Of a stretch of DNA of 64,000 nucleotides, positions 28,035 to 37,358 are shown piece by piece. The translations under genes and the position numbers were made by a program. Position 1 is the stretch's first letter. Every line of letters begins with the position of its first letter. This stretch comes from Variovorax davisae (GTDB lineage Bacteria > Pseudomonadota > Gammaproteobacteria > Burkholderiales > Burkholderiaceae_C): positions 186,001 through 250,000 of the forward strand of contig NZ_JASZYS010000004.1 in the NCBI RefSeq assembly GCF_030316845.1, in the 5' to 3' direction. The notes beneath the pieces are model-generated. The model saw only the letters and a list, made by a program, of their open reading frames with translations, did no database searches and was not told the origin of the DNA.

Positions 28035-29228
28035 GTGAACACGATGAAGAGCAATTGGCGGAACAAGATGTGGCCGGCGAATCTGCTGCTGGCGGCCGGC
28101 GCGGCGTTCAGCGGCGCGGCGCACGCAGTCAACGACCTGCCCGGCGGTCCGTCGGTTCGTCAGTTGAACCTGCCCATCGGCGTGACCAAGATCTCCCAGG
28201 AGCAGCACTTCCTGCACACGGTGATGATGGTGCTGTGCACGGTCATCTTCGTGGCCGTGTTCGCAGTCATGTTCTATTCGATCTGGAAGCACCGCAAGTC
28301 GGTCGGCCACAAGGCCGCCAACTTCCATGAATCGGTGGTGGTCGAGGTGATCTGGACCATCGTGCCCTTCCTCATCGTGATCCTGATGGCGCTGCCGGCG
28401 ACCCGGGTGCTGGTGGCCCAGAAGGACACCACCAACTCCGACCTCACGATCAAGACCACCGGCTACCAGTGGAAGTGGGGCTACGACTACCTCAAGGGCG
28501 AGGGCGAGGGCCTGTCCTTCATCTCGACGCTCGACAGCTCGCAGCGCGCGATGTCCAACGCCGGCGCCCGCGGCGAGATGCCCGACGACTACCTGCTGAA
28601 GGTCGACAACCCGCTGGTGGTGCCGGTCAACGCCAAGATCCGCATCATCACCACCGCCAACGACGTGATCCACGCCTTCGCGGTGCCGCAGCTCGGCGTC
28701 AAGCAGGATGCGATCCCCGGCTTCGTGCGCGACACCTGGTTCCGGGCCGAGAAGGTCGGCGACTACTACGGCCAGTGCCAGGAGCTCTGCGGCAAGGAAC
28801 ACGCCTACATGCCGATCCACGTGAAGGTGCTGGCCGCGGCCGACTACACCGCCTGGGTCGACGCCAAGCGCAAGGAAGCCGCCGCCAAGCAGGACGACCC
28901 GACCAAGGTCTGGGCCCTGCCCGACATGCTGGCGCGCGGCGAGAAGGTCTACGCGGCCAACTGCGCGGCCTGCCACCAGGCCAACGGCCGCGGGGCCGGC
29001 CCGATCAAGGCGCTCGACGGTTCGCCGACCGTGCTCGACGCCGACCACCAGAAGCAGCTCCACGTGGTGCTCAACGGCCAGAACAACGGCGCCATGCCGG
29101 CCTGGAAGCAGCTGAGCGACACCGACATCGCGGCCGTGGTGAGCTTCACCAAGAACGCCTGGTCGAACAAGACCGGCCAGCTGGTGCAGCCGTCCGAAGT
29201 GCTGGCCGAGCGCGCCAAGGCCAAGTAA
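28035..29228 (+). CDS. ctaC: Cytochrome c oxidase subunit II with fused cytochrome c domain
   Basis: The 397-residue precursor has a signal peptide ending SGAAHA, two membrane helices (about 60-82 and 102-122) and a periplasmic CuA domain with H213, C248, C252, H256 and M259 (GQCQELCGKEHAYMP). After a linker there is a class I cytochrome c domain with heme motif CAACH at 310-314, as in caa3-type subunits. It passes electrons to subunit I. GTG 28035 has AGGA 10 nt upstream; ATG 28044 is an equally possible start. Confidence 0.95.
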   Translation: MNTMKSNWRNKMWPANLLLAAGAAFSGAAHAVNDLPGGPSVRQLNLPIGVTKISQEQHFLHTVMMVLCTVIFVAVFAVMFYSIWKHRKSVGHKAANFHESVVVEVIWTIVPFLIVILMALPATRVLVAQKDTTNSDLTIKTTGYQWKWGYDYLKGEGEGLSFISTLDSSQRAMSNAGARGEMPDDYLLKVDNPLVVPVNAKIRIITTANDVIHAFAVPQLGVKQDAIPGFVRDTWFRAEKVGDYYGQCQELCGKEHAYMPIHVKVLAAADYTAWVDAKRKEAAAKQDDPTKVWALPDMLARGEKVYAANCAACHQANGRGAGPIKALDGSPTVLDADHQKQLHVVLNGQNNGAMPAWKQLSDTDIAAVVSFTKNAWSNKTGQLVQPSEVLAERAKAK

Positions 29229-29264
29229 GCCGGCGCCCACGTAGAGTTTGCAAGGAAATCCAAG

Positions 29265-30902
29265 ATGAGCGCAGTCCTCGACCCCCACGGCCACGCACCA
29301 GGTCACGACGACCATGCCCACGACGACCACCACGGCGCACCGGCCGGCTGGCGCCGCTGGGTGTTCGCGACCAACCACAAGGACATCGGCACGCTGTACC
29401 TGCTGTTCTCGTTCACCATGCTGATGGTCGGCGGCGTGCTCGCGCTGCTGATCCGCGCCGAGCTGTTCCAGCCCGGCCTGCAGCTGGTCAACCCCGAGCT
29501 GTTCAACCAGTTCACCACCATGCACGGCCTGATCATGGTGTTCGGCGCCATCATGCCGGCCTTCGTGGGCTTCGCGAACTGGATGATCCCGCTGCAGATC
29601 GGCGCCTCCGACATGGCCTTCGCGCGGATGAACAACTTCAGCTTCTGGCTGCTGATCCCGGCCGCGCTGATGCTGGTGGGTTCGTTCTTCATGCCCGGCG
29701 GCGCACCGGCCGCGGGCTGGACGCTCTACGCGCCGCTCACGCTGCAGATGGGCCCCTCGATGGACGCCGGCATCTTCGCGATGCACATCATGGGCGCCTC
29801 GTCGATCATGGGCTCGATCAACATCATCGTCACCATCCTCAACATGCGCGCCCCCGGCATGACGCTGATGAAGATGCCGATGTTCTGCTGGACCTGGCTC
29901 ATTACTGCCTACCTGCTGATCGCCGTGATGCCGGTGCTCGCCGGCGCCATCACGATGACGCTGACCGACCGCCACTTCGGCACCAGCTTCTTCAACCCCG
30001 CCGGCGGCGGCGACCCGGTGATGTACCAGCACATCTTCTGGTTCTTCGGCCACCCCGAGGTCTACATCATGATCTTGCCGGCCTTCGGCATCGTCAGCCA
30101 GATCGTGCCGGCCTTCTCGCGCAAGAAGCTGTTCGGCTACGCCTCGATGGTGTACGCCACCTCGTCGATCGCGATCCTGTCGTTCATCGTCTGGGCGCAC
30201 CACATGTTCACGACCGGCATGCCGCTCACCGGCCAGCTGTTCTTCATGTACGCGACCATGCTGATCGCCGTGCCCACGGCCGTGAAGATCTTCAACTGGG
30301 TCGCCACCATGTGGCAGGGCTCGATGACCTTCGAGACGCCGATGCTGTTCGCGGTCGGCTTCATCTTCGTGTTCACGATGGGCGGCTTCACCGGCCTGAT
30401 CCTAGCGGTCGCGCCGATCGACACCCAGCTGCAGGACACCTACTACGTCGTCGCCCACTTCCACTACGTGCTGGTGGCCGGCTCGCTGTATGCGATGTTC
30501 GCGGGCTACTACTACTGGGCCCCCAAGTGGACCGGCGTGATGTACAACGAGACCCGCGGCAAGGTCCATTTCTGGTGGTCGCTGATCTCCTTCAACATCA
30601 CCTTCTTCCCGATGCACTTCCTGGGCCTGGCGGGCATGCCGCGCCGCTATGCCGACTACCCGATGCAGTTCGCCGACTTCAATGCGGTGGCCAGCGTCGG
30701 CGCCTTCGCCTTCGGCCTGGCGCAGGTGTACTTCTTCTTCTTCATCGTGCTGCCGACCATGCTCGGCAAGGGCGAGAAGGCCCCGCAGAAACCTTGGGAA
30801 GCCGCTGAAGGCCTCGAGTGGGAAGTCCCCTCGCCGGCGCCGTTCCACACCTTCGAGACCCCGCCGCGGCTGGACCCCACCGCGACCAAGGTGATCGGCT
30901 GA
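29265..30902 (+). CDS. ctaD: Cytochrome c oxidase subunit I
   Basis: The 545-residue heme-copper oxidase catalytic subunit has 12 hydrophobic segments. FFGHPEVYIMILPAFG carries the CuB histidine and the crosslinked tyrosine, and HHMFTTGM and HFHYVLVAGSLYAMF contain further CuB and heme ligands. A histidine-rich N-terminus (HGHAPGHDDHAHDDHH) is unusual and may bind metal. It reduces oxygen to water and pumps protons. It lies 36 bp after ctaC. Confidence 0.96.
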   Translation: MSAVLDPHGHAPGHDDHAHDDHHGAPAGWRRWVFATNHKDIGTLYLLFSFTMLMVGGVLALLIRAELFQPGLQLVNPELFNQFTTMHGLIMVFGAIMPAFVGFANWMIPLQIGASDMAFARMNNFSFWLLIPAALMLVGSFFMPGGAPAAGWTLYAPLTLQMGPSMDAGIFAMHIMGASSIMGSINIIVTILNMRAPGMTLMKMPMFCWTWLITAYLLIAVMPVLAGAITMTLTDRHFGTSFFNPAGGGDPVMYQHIFWFFGHPEVYIMILPAFGIVSQIVPAFSRKKLFGYASMVYATSSIAILSFIVWAHHMFTTGMPLTGQLFFMYATMLIAVPTAVKIFNWVATMWQGSMTFETPMLFAVGFIFVFTMGGFTGLILAVAPIDTQLQDTYYVVAHFHYVLVAGSLYAMFAGYYYWAPKWTGVMYNETRGKVHFWWSLISFNITFFPMHFLGLAGMPRRYADYPMQFADFNAVASVGAFAFGLAQVYFFFFIVLPTMLGKGEKAPQKPWEAAEGLEWEVPSPAPFHTFETPPRLDPTATKVIG

Positions 30903-30915
30903 AGCGCGCCGCGAC

Positions 30916-31026
30916 ATGACGCCCGAACAGAAAAGGAACAACCGCCGCATGGGGCTCACGCTGGCCTCGATCGCGCTGCTGTTCTTCATCGGATTCATCG
31001 TCCGCATGGTCTGGATCGGCCACTAG
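30916..31026 (+). CDS. Cytochrome oxidase small assembly protein (36 aa)
   Basis: A short frame between ctaD and ctaG encodes 36 residues: a basic N-terminus (TPEQKRNNRRMG) followed by one hydrophobic helix (LTLASIALLFFIGFIVRMVWI) that I give only in part, ALLFFIGFIVRMV. The position and layout match the short cox assembly proteins found between ctaD and ctaG in betaproteobacteria. It starts 14 bp after ctaD and ends 17 bp before ctaG. It is probably a one-helix inner-membrane protein; biochemical function is unknown. Confidence 0.75.
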   Translation: MTPEQKRNNRRMGLTLASIALLFFIGFIVRMVWIGH

Positions 31027-31043
31027 GCCGCAACGGGGACGGC

Positions 31044-31676
31044 ATGGGCATCGGTCAACGCATCCGCCGCGAGAACGTCCGCATGGTCGGCAAGCTGGCC
31101 GTGGTCGCGGCCGGCATGTTCGGCTTCGGCTACGCGCTGGTGCCGATGTACCGCGCGATCTGCGAGATGACCGGCATCAACATCCTGGCCCTGTCCGAGC
31201 TCCAGGTGCCGGGCGGCGCCAGCGGCGGCGACAAGGTCCGCGTGCCCGACAACACCCAGGTCGACATGAGCCGCACCATCACGGTCGAGTTCGACGCCAA
31301 CGTGCGCGGGCTCTGGGACTTCAAGCCGGCCCAGCGCTCGATGGAAGTCCATCCGGGCCAGCTCAACACCGTGATGTACGAGTTCCAGAACGTCCAGAAC
31401 CGCCGGATGGCGGCGCAGGCGATCCCGAGCTACGCGCCGCAGCAGGCGGCGCCGTACTTCAACAAGCTCGAGTGCTTCTGCTTCAACCAGTACACGCTCG
31501 ATCCGGGCGAGAAGAAAGAGTGGCCGGTCGCCTTCGTGATCGATCCGAAGATCTCCAAGGACGTCAAGACCATCACGCTGTCGTACACCTTCTTCGAGGT
31601 CGGCGGCAAGACCCCCGCGGCCCCGGTGGCCGCCAACGGCGCGGTGGCCGTGCCAGCCACGGAGCCGCGCTCGTGA
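31044..31676 (+). CDS. ctaG: Cytochrome c oxidase assembly protein CtaG (Cox11-type)
   Basis: The 210-residue Cox11 homologue has one N-terminal membrane helix (about 15-35) and a periplasmic immunoglobulin-like domain. The copper-binding motif CFCF is at 144-147 (ECFCFNQ). Cox11 delivers copper to the CuB site of subunit I. Its stop overlaps the GTG start of the next gene by 4 bp. Confidence 0.95.
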   Translation: MGIGQRIRRENVRMVGKLAVVAAGMFGFGYALVPMYRAICEMTGINILALSELQVPGGASGGDKVRVPDNTQVDMSRTITVEFDANVRGLWDFKPAQRSMEVHPGQLNTVMYEFQNVQNRRMAAQAIPSYAPQQAAPYFNKLECFCFNQYTLDPGEKKEWPVAFVIDPKISKDVKTITLSYTFFEVGGKTPAAPVAANGAVAVPATEPRS

Positions 31677-31882
31677 GCGTCTCGCCGCTGGCCCGCAAGG
31701 CCTCGCTGTGGCAGACCGTGAGGGCGGTCTGCTGGTCGTTCTTCGGCATCCGCAAGAACAGCGGCTACCAGGACGACCTCGCGAAGCTGAATCCACTGCA
31801 CATCATCGCGGTCGCCTTCGTCGCCGTGGCGCTGTTCGTGGCCGGGCTGATCCTGCTGGTGCGCTGGGTGGCCACCTCCTGA
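31673..31882 (+). CDS. DUF2970 single-helix membrane protein
   Basis: A GTG start overlapping the ctaG stop (GTGA) opens a 69-residue protein. The first half is basic and amphipathic (VRAVCWSFFGIRKNSGYQDD) and the C-terminal half is one membrane helix (HIIAVAFVAVALFVAGLILL). This matches the DUF2970 family, frequently found in betaproteobacterial cox clusters. Coupling with ctaG suggests a role in oxidase assembly or stability, but no function is established from the sequence. Confidence 0.8.
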   Translation: MSVSPLARKASLWQTVRAVCWSFFGIRKNSGYQDDLAKLNPLHIIAVAFVAVALFVAGLILLVRWVATS

Positions 31883-31930
31883 CACAAGATTCCACAGAAA
31901 TCGAAGCTAGAGAAGAAACCAGGACCTGAT

Positions 31931-32812
31931 ATGAGCTCAACCACCCACGGCACCACGCCTTACTACTTCGTGCCCGGGCCATCGGCCTTCCCGGTCATGG
32001 CCGCGACCGGCCTGCTCTTCGTCATCCTGGGCGCGGCCCAGTGGATCAACGGCCACCAGTGGGGCATGTGGTCGCTGCTGGCCGGCATGATCGTCTGGCT
32101 CGGCACGCTCTACGTCTGGTTCAGCGCCTCGATCCGGGAAAGCGAAGGCGGCCTGTACGGCCACAAGGTCGACCTCTCGTTCCGCTGGAGCATGAGCTGG
32201 TTCATCTTCTCGGAAGTGATGTTCTTCGGCGCCTTCTTCACCGCGCTGTGGTGGGCCCGCACCCACGCGCTGCCCTCGCTCGGCAGCCTCGACAACGCGC
32301 TGCTGTGGCCCGACTTCAAGGCCGTCTGGCCGACCGCGGCGGCCGGCGTGACGGGTTCGCCGGCCGGCATCGTCGAGCCCTTCCAGACCGTCGGTCCGTT
32401 CTGGCTGCCGACCATCAACACCGCGCTGCTGCTGAGCTCCGGCGTCACCCTGACCATCGCCCACCACGCGCTGCGTGCCGGCCATCGCGCGCAGAGCGTG
32501 CGCTTCATGTGGCTGACCGTGCTGCTGGGCTTCATCTTCCTGTGCGTCCAGGGCTACGAATACCACCACCTGTACACCGAACTGAACCTCAAGCTCAGCT
32601 CCGGCACCTACGGCTCGACCTTCTTCATGCTGACTGGCTTCCACGGCCTGCACGTGTTCATCGGCATGCTGATGCTGTTCTTCATCACCCTGCGCCTGCG
32701 CCGCGGCCACTTCACGCCCGAACGCCACTTCGGCTTCGAAGGCGCCGCCTGGTACTGGCACTTCGTCGACGTGGTGTGGCTGGGCCTCTACTTCCTGGTC
32801 TATTGGCTTTGA
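31931..32812 (+). CDS. ctaE: Cytochrome c oxidase subunit III
   Basis: A 293-residue seven-helix membrane subunit. WSMSWFIFSEVMFFGAFFTA and GFHGLHVFIGMLML are conserved subunit III segments, and the end HFVDVVWLGLYFLVYWL, given here only as FVDVVWLGLYFLV, is typical. It stabilises the catalytic core. A strong terminator follows 20 bp after the stop, closing the ctaC-ctaE transcription unit. Confidence 0.95.
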   Translation: MSSTTHGTTPYYFVPGPSAFPVMAATGLLFVILGAAQWINGHQWGMWSLLAGMIVWLGTLYVWFSASIRESEGGLYGHKVDLSFRWSMSWFIFSEVMFFGAFFTALWWARTHALPSLGSLDNALLWPDFKAVWPTAAAGVTGSPAGIVEPFQTVGPFWLPTINTALLLSSGVTLTIAHHALRAGHRAQSVRFMWLTVLLGFIFLCVQGYEYHHLYTELNLKLSSGTYGSTFFMLTGFHGLHVFIGMLMLFFITLRLRRGHFTPERHFGFEGAAWYWHFVDVVWLGLYFLVYWL

Positions 32813-32832
32813 GCATCGGCGACGGCACAACG

Positions 32833-32856
32833 AAAAAGCGCCGCAAGGCGCTTTTT
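32833..32856 (+). terminator. Intrinsic terminator after ctaE
   Basis: AAAAAGCGCC and GGCGCTTTTT form a perfect hairpin with a GCAA tetraloop at 32843-32846, followed by a further T. The A and T tracts make it usable in both directions, which suits its place between ctaE and the convergent DUF2909 gene. Confidence 0.85.
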
Positions 32857-32883
32857 TCATGGTTCTCGTGGAACGAGCACCAC

Positions 32884-33105
32884 CTACTTGCCGATGGGGA
32901 GGCCCCCCGGCTGGATGTAGCCGAGTTTCCACGCGACGAGCACGCAGAGGAACAAAAGCACCGACAAGCCGATCCGAACCGTGAGCGCGCGCACCATTCC
33001 GCCGCTCTTGGCGCGGCCGTTGCGCCCGTCCCTCAGCATGAAGAACAGCGCCACCGCGAGACTCGCCAGGATGCCCAGGAAGGCGAGGGCGACCAGATAT
33101 TTCAT
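32884..33105 (-). CDS. DUF2909 twin transmembrane protein
   Basis: A 73-residue membrane protein on the opposite strand within the oxidase cluster. It has two hydrophobic helices (YLVALAFLGILASLAVALFF in part, and LTVRIGLSVLLFLCVLVAW) separated by a short basic loop, RDGRNGRAKSGG. This is the DUF2909 or twin-transmembrane layout. The start could be 33105 or 33114. It is divergent from the SURF1 gene with 36 bp between starts. Function is unknown. Confidence 0.75.
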   Translation of the reverse strand: MKYLVALAFLGILASLAVALFFMLRDGRNGRAKSGGMVRALTVRIGLSVLLFLCVLVAWKLGYIQPGGLPIGK

Positions 33106-33141
33106 GACCCCCATTATCGGCCGCCAGCGCCTCCTCCTGCC

Positions 33142-33981
33142 GTGAACGCGCAACCGCTCCAGACCCCTCGTCCCCGTCGTGCCGGCCGCTTCTGGTTCAT
33201 CACGGCGGTCGCCTTGCTGGTGTTCGCCGCCACCGTCTCGCTCGGCCGCTGGCAGCTGTCGCGCGCGGCCCAGAAAGAGGCCCTGCAGGCCGAGATCGAG
33301 GCCCAGAAGAGCCAGCCGCCGCTCGACCCGCAGGCCTTCCTGGCGCTCGCCGACGCGGCCACCGTGATGCACCGGACAGTGCGCCTGCGCGGGCTCTGGC
33401 TGGCGCCGCACACGGTCTATCTCGACAACCGCCAGATGCATGGAGTGCCGGGCTTCTACGTGCTGACGCCCTTCGCCCTCGAAGGCACAGAGCAGACGGT
33501 GCTGATCCAGCGCGGCTGGATCCAGCGCAATTTCTCCGACCGCGCCAAGCTGGAGCCGATCGAGACGCCGAGCGGCCTGGTCGAGGTGACGGCCCGGATC
33601 GCGCCGCCGCCCGCCCATTTGCTGGAACTGGGCAAGGGCGATGGCGCCGCGGCGCCCGCGCCGGCCGCTTCGGCCCCGGTCGCCGCGACCACCGCGGCCA
33701 CGCCCGACATCGTGGGGTCTTCGCGCATCCGGCAGAATCTGGCCCTGGAAGCGTTCCGCGCCGAAACCGGCCTGCCCCTGCGAACCGACGTTTCCCTGCA
33801 GCAGACCGGTCCGGCCTCCGAGGGCTTGCAGCGCGACTGGCCGGCCCCCGCGCTGGGGGTCGAAAAGCACTACGGCTACGCATTCCAGTGGTTCGGCCTC
33901 TCGGCCCTCGTGGTACTCCTTTATGTCTGGTTCCAACTCATCGCCCCCTTCCGCCGTGCACGCCTTGCCCGCCGCGGCTGA
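33142..33981 (+). CDS. SURF1-family oxidase assembly protein
   Basis: A GTG at 33142 starts a 279-residue protein with the SURF1 layout: an N-terminal helix ending VSLGRWQLSRAAQKEAL, a periplasmic domain with VYLDNRQMHGVPGFYVLTP and VLIQRGWIQRN, and a C-terminal helix (HYGYAFQWFGLSALVVLLYVW). A Pro/Ala-rich insertion occurs near residue 170. SURF1 assists heme a insertion into subunit I. No good ribosome site is seen, and the start is the only plausible one in frame. Confidence 0.9.
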   Translation: MNAQPLQTPRPRRAGRFWFITAVALLVFAATVSLGRWQLSRAAQKEALQAEIEAQKSQPPLDPQAFLALADAATVMHRTVRLRGLWLAPHTVYLDNRQMHGVPGFYVLTPFALEGTEQTVLIQRGWIQRNFSDRAKLEPIETPSGLVEVTARIAPPPAHLLELGKGDGAAAPAPAASAPVAATTAATPDIVGSSRIRQNLALEAFRAETGLPLRTDVSLQQTGPASEGLQRDWPAPALGVEKHYGYAFQWFGLSALVVLLYVWFQLIAPFRRARLARRG

Positions 33982-34648
33982 CGAGCCGCTCGGCCTGACC
34001 GTGCACTCGATGCCGTCGCCGCGCCAGGCCCTGGCGGGCGCCGAGGGCCGGCGCACGGTCCAGGGCCGCTGGAAGATGGTCTTCGTGCTGCTGTGCTGCG
34101 CCGCCCCGGTGATCGCCTCCTACTTCACCTACTACGTGGTGCGCCCCGAAAGCCGCAGCGTCTACGGCGAGCTGATCGACCCGCAGCGCCCGCTGCCGAA
34201 CATCGCGGCGACGCTGCCGGACGGCACGACCCAGCGCCTGCCGTCGCTCAAGGGCCAGTGGCTGCTGCTGACGGTGGCCGATGCCGGCTGCGATGCGCTC
34301 TGCGAACAGCAGCTCTACCTGCAGCGCCAGCTGCGCGAAAGCCTGGGACGCGAGAAAGACCGGCTCGACCGTGTCTGGCTGGTCAGCGACGACAAGCCGC
34401 TGCCCGAGCGGCTCGCCAACGGCCTGCGCGGCGCCACCGTGCTGCGCCTGCCGGCGGCCGAGATCGCCAAGTGGCTGCCCGCCGCCGCTGGCCATGCGCC
34501 GGCCGAGCACCTCTTCGTGGTCGACCCGCTGGGCAACCTGATGATGCGGTTCCCGGCCCGCATGGACGCGGCCGGCGCCAGCCGCGGCAAGCGCGACCTC
34601 GACCGGCTGCTGCGCGCCTCGTCCTCGTGGGACGACGCCGGCCGCTGA
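33923..34648 (+). CDS. SCO-like thioredoxin-fold membrane protein of the oxidase cluster
   Basis: This 241-residue protein has one membrane helix (about 52-72) and a periplasmic domain weakly resembling SCO proteins. C123 and C127 form a CxxxC pair (GCDALC), and H196 in EHLFVVDPLGNLMM lies where SCO proteins have their copper-binding histidine (compare [12 protein letters not shown] in the true SCO gene at 36736). It overlaps the SURF1 end by 59 bp if the start is 33923; ATG 34010 is an alternative. It lies 7 bp before ctaA, so a role in copper or heme insertion is likely but unproven. Confidence 0.75.
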   Translation: MSGSNSSPPSAVHALPAAADEPLGLTVHSMPSPRQALAGAEGRRTVQGRWKMVFVLLCCAAPVIASYFTYYVVRPESRSVYGELIDPQRPLPNIAATLPDGTTQRLPSLKGQWLLLTVADAGCDALCEQQLYLQRQLRESLGREKDRLDRVWLVSDDKPLPERLANGLRGATVLRLPAAEIAKWLPAAAGHAPAEHLFVVDPLGNLMMRFPARMDAAGASRGKRDLDRLLRASSSWDDAGR

Positions 34649-34655
34649 CCCCGCC

Positions 34656-35837
34656 ATGGACACGACCTCGCTCTACGACCTCAAGCCGATCGCCTGGCTG
34701 CTGGCGGTCGGCGTCCTGCTGGCCCTCGGTCCGCTGGTCTGGGTCTGGCGCCGCAACGCCGGCGCCGGTGCCGCGCGCCGGCTGCATGCGCTGACCGTGC
34801 TGACCCTGTTCCTGACCTTCGACCTGACCCTGTTCGGCGCCTTCACCCGCCTGAGCGATTCGGGCCTGGGCTGCCCCGACTGGCCCGGCTGCTACGGCAA
34901 CGCCAGCCCGGTCGGTGCCCGGCACGACATCGCGATGGCGCAGGCCGCCCAGCCGACCGGGCCCGTGACCCACCGCAAGGCCTGGGTCGAGATGGTCCAC
35001 CGCTACCTGGCCACCGGCGTCGGCTTCCTGATCCTGGTGCTGGCGATCGCGACCTGGGTCGCGCGCCGCCGCCAGCGCCGGCCCGACCACCGCGGCGAGC
35101 GCGCGCTGAGCGCCTGGTGGCCCGCGGCCACCTTGGCGTGGGTCTGCCTGCAGGGTGCCTTCGGTGCCCTGACCGTGACCTGGAAGCTGTTCCCGGCCAT
35201 CGTGACGCTGCACCTGATGGGCGCCGTGGTGCTGCTGGCGCTGCTGTGCATCCAGGCCGTGCGCTACCAGCAGGCGGCGATGCAGCGCCTGCCGACGCCC
35301 CTGCCGTCGCCGCTGCGCAGCTGGCTGGTCGCCACCACCGCCTTGCTGGCGCTGCAGATCGCCCTGGGCGGCTGGGTCAGCACCAACTATGCGGTGCTGG
35401 CCTGCACCCAGTTCCCGACCTGCCAGGACAGCTGGTGGCCGCCGATGGACTTCGCCCAGGGCTTCCAGGTCTGGCGCCACCTGGGCGAGACCGCCGCTGG
35501 CGCGCCGATCGATTTCGCCGCGCTCACCGCCATCCACTACGCGCACCGGCTGATGGCCTACCTGGTGTTCGCCGCCATCGGGCTGCTGGCCTGGCGGCTG
35601 CGCGCGATCCGGCCCCTGCGCGCCCAGTCCCGCTGGTTGGCGGGCCTGGCGCTGCTGCAGCTCGCCAGCGGGCTCGGCAACGTGCTGCTCGGCTGGCCGC
35701 TGGCGGCGGCCCTGCTGCACACAGGCGGCGCCGCGGCGCTGGCGGTGGTGCTGACCTGGACCCTCTGCGAAAGCCGTCGCGAAGGCGCGCGCAGCGCGGC
35801 CGGCCAACGCGTTCCCAATCTGGAGGTGGCCCGATGA
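34656..35837 (+). CDS. ctaA: Heme A synthase (COX15/CtaA)
   Basis: A 393-residue, eight-helix membrane enzyme that oxidises the methyl group of heme O to make heme A. The N-terminal half has [19 protein letters not shown] and [10 protein letters not shown], and the second half repeats the pattern ([21 protein letters not shown]), matching the internal duplication and heme-ligand histidines of COX15. Its stop overlaps the ctaB start by 4 bp. Confidence 0.94.
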   Translation: MDTTSLYDLKPIAWLLAVGVLLALGPLVWVWRRNAGAGAARRLHALTVLTLFLTFDLTLFGAFTRLSDSGLGCPDWPGCYGNASPVGARHDIAMAQAAQPTGPVTHRKAWVEMVHRYLATGVGFLILVLAIATWVARRRQRRPDHRGERALSAWWPAATLAWVCLQGAFGALTVTWKLFPAIVTLHLMGAVVLLALLCIQAVRYQQAAMQRLPTPLPSPLRSWLVATTALLALQIALGGWVSTNYAVLACTQFPTCQDSWWPPMDFAQGFQVWRHLGETAAGAPIDFAALTAIHYAHRLMAYLVFAAIGLLAWRLRAIRPLRAQSRWLAGLALLQLASGLGNVLLGWPLAAALLHTGGAAALAVVLTWTLCESRREGARSAAGQRVPNLEVAR

Positions 35838-36739
35838 GCGCCCCCGTGTCTGTCCCCGCCCCGTCCACCGCCAGCGTGCTGCGCCAGTTCTATGCGCTGA
35901 CCAAGCCGCGGGTGGTGCAACTGATCGTCTTCTGCGCCCTGATCGGCATGGTGCTCGCGGTGCCCGGCGTGCCGTCGCTGGCCGATCTGCAGCAGGGCGC
36001 GCTGGCCTGCCTCGGGATCTGGCTGGTCGCCGGCGCGGCGGCCGCCTTCAACTGCCTGGTCGAGAAGGGCATCGACGCCAAGATGAAGCGCACCGCCTGG
36101 CGGCCGACGGCGCGCGGGCAGCTGAGCGACCGGCAGGCGCTGATCTTCTCGGCCGCGCTCTGCGCCGCCGGCTCGGCGCTGCTGTGGTTCACCGTGAACC
36201 CGCTCACCATGTGGCTGACCTTCGCGACCTTCGTCGGCTACGCGGTGGTCTACACCGTGATCCTGAAGCCGTTGACGCCGCAGAACATCGTGATCGGCGG
36301 TGCCTCGGGCGCGATGCCGCCGGTGCTGGGCTGGGCCGCGATGACCGGCGACGTCGGCCCCGAGGCGCTGATCCTGTTCCTGATCATCTTCCTGTGGACG
36401 CCGCCGCACTTCTGGGCCCTGGCCCTGTACCGGGTCGAGGACTACCGCAAGGCCGGCCTGCCGATGCTGCCCGTGACCCACGGCAACGAGTTCACCCGGC
36501 TGCAGGTGCTGCTCTACACCTTCATCCTGTTCGCCGCCTGCCTGATGCCCTTCATCTACGGCATGAGCGGCTGGCTCTATCTGGCGGTCGCGATCGGCGT
36601 CAGCATCGGCTTCACCGGCTATGCCTTCGCACTGTGGCGCCATTATTCCGACGCCTTGGCGCGCAAGACTTTCCGCTTCTCACTGATCCACCTGAGCGTG
36701 CTGTTCGCGGCGCTGCTGGTCGACCACTACCTCCAATGA
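35834..36739 (+). CDS. ctaB: Heme O synthase (protoheme IX farnesyltransferase)
   Basis: The 301-residue UbiA-type prenyltransferase has the signature [20 protein letters not shown] near residue 75 and the second conserved loop around [13 protein letters not shown]. It transfers farnesyl to heme B, giving heme O, the substrate of CtaA. The start ATG at 35834 overlaps the ctaA stop (ATGA), which implies coupled translation of the two heme A enzymes. Confidence 0.95.
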   Translation: MSAPVSVPAPSTASVLRQFYALTKPRVVQLIVFCALIGMVLAVPGVPSLADLQQGALACLGIWLVAGAAAAFNCLVEKGIDAKMKRTAWRPTARGQLSDRQALIFSAALCAAGSALLWFTVNPLTMWLTFATFVGYAVVYTVILKPLTPQNIVIGGASGAMPPVLGWAAMTGDVGPEALILFLIIFLWTPPHFWALALYRVEDYRKAGLPMLPVTHGNEFTRLQVLLYTFILFAACLMPFIYGMSGWLYLAVAIGVSIGFTGYAFALWRHYSDALARKTFRFSLIHLSVLFAALLVDHYLQ

Positions 36740-37353
36740 CCGAATCCATGAACAAGCGCCAAGCCCTCCGGACCCTGGCCTGGGTCGGCGTCGCCGCGGC
36801 CGCGGGCCTCCAGATCGCGGGCTGCACCGAGGCCAAGCCCAGCTTCAATGCGGTCGACATCACGGGCGCCGACTACGCCCGCGATTTTTCGCTGACCGAC
36901 GCCAACGGCAAGGTCCGCACCCTGGCCGATTTCAAAGGCAAGGCGGTGGTGCTGTTCTTCGGCTACGCGCAGTGCCCCGACGTCTGCCCGACCACCATGA
37001 GCGAGATGGCCCAGGTCAAGCAGCAGCTGGGCGCCGACGGCGACAAGTTGCAGGTGGTGTTCATCACGGTCGATCCGGCGCGTGACACGCCCGAGGTCAT
37101 GAAGGCCTACATGGGCGCCTTCGACCCGTCGTTCGTGGCCCTGATCCCGACGCCGGAGCAGCTCACCGCGGTGGCCAAGGACTTCAAGGTCTACTTCAAG
37201 AAGGTCGACGGCAAGACGCCGACCAGCTATTCGATGGACCACTCGGCGGCCAGCTTCGTCTACGACCCGCAGGGCCGGCTGCGGCTCTACGCGCGCTATG
37301 GCGCCGGCGCGGCGCCGATGCTGGCGGACCTCGAGACCTTGCTCAAATCCTGA
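36736..37353 (+). CDS. SCO1/SenC copper chaperone lipoprotein
   Basis: The 205-residue protein overlaps ctaB by 4 bp. It has a lipoprotein-like signal (GLQIAGC, C30), the SCO copper pair C80 and C84 ([13 protein letters not shown]) and the ligand histidine H169 in [15 protein letters not shown] proteins mature the CuA site of subunit II. Thus the cluster has a classical SCO here and a degenerate SCO-like relative at 33923. An ATG at 36748 is an alternative start. Confidence 0.93.
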   Translation: MTESMNKRQALRTLAWVGVAAAAGLQIAGCTEAKPSFNAVDITGADYARDFSLTDANGKVRTLADFKGKAVVLFFGYAQCPDVCPTTMSEMAQVKQQLGADGDKLQVVFITVDPARDTPEVMKAYMGAFDPSFVALIPTPEQLTAVAKDFKVYFKKVDGKTPTSYSMDHSAASFVYDPQGRLRLYARYGAGAAPMLADLETLLKS

Positions 37354-37358
37354 GCACC

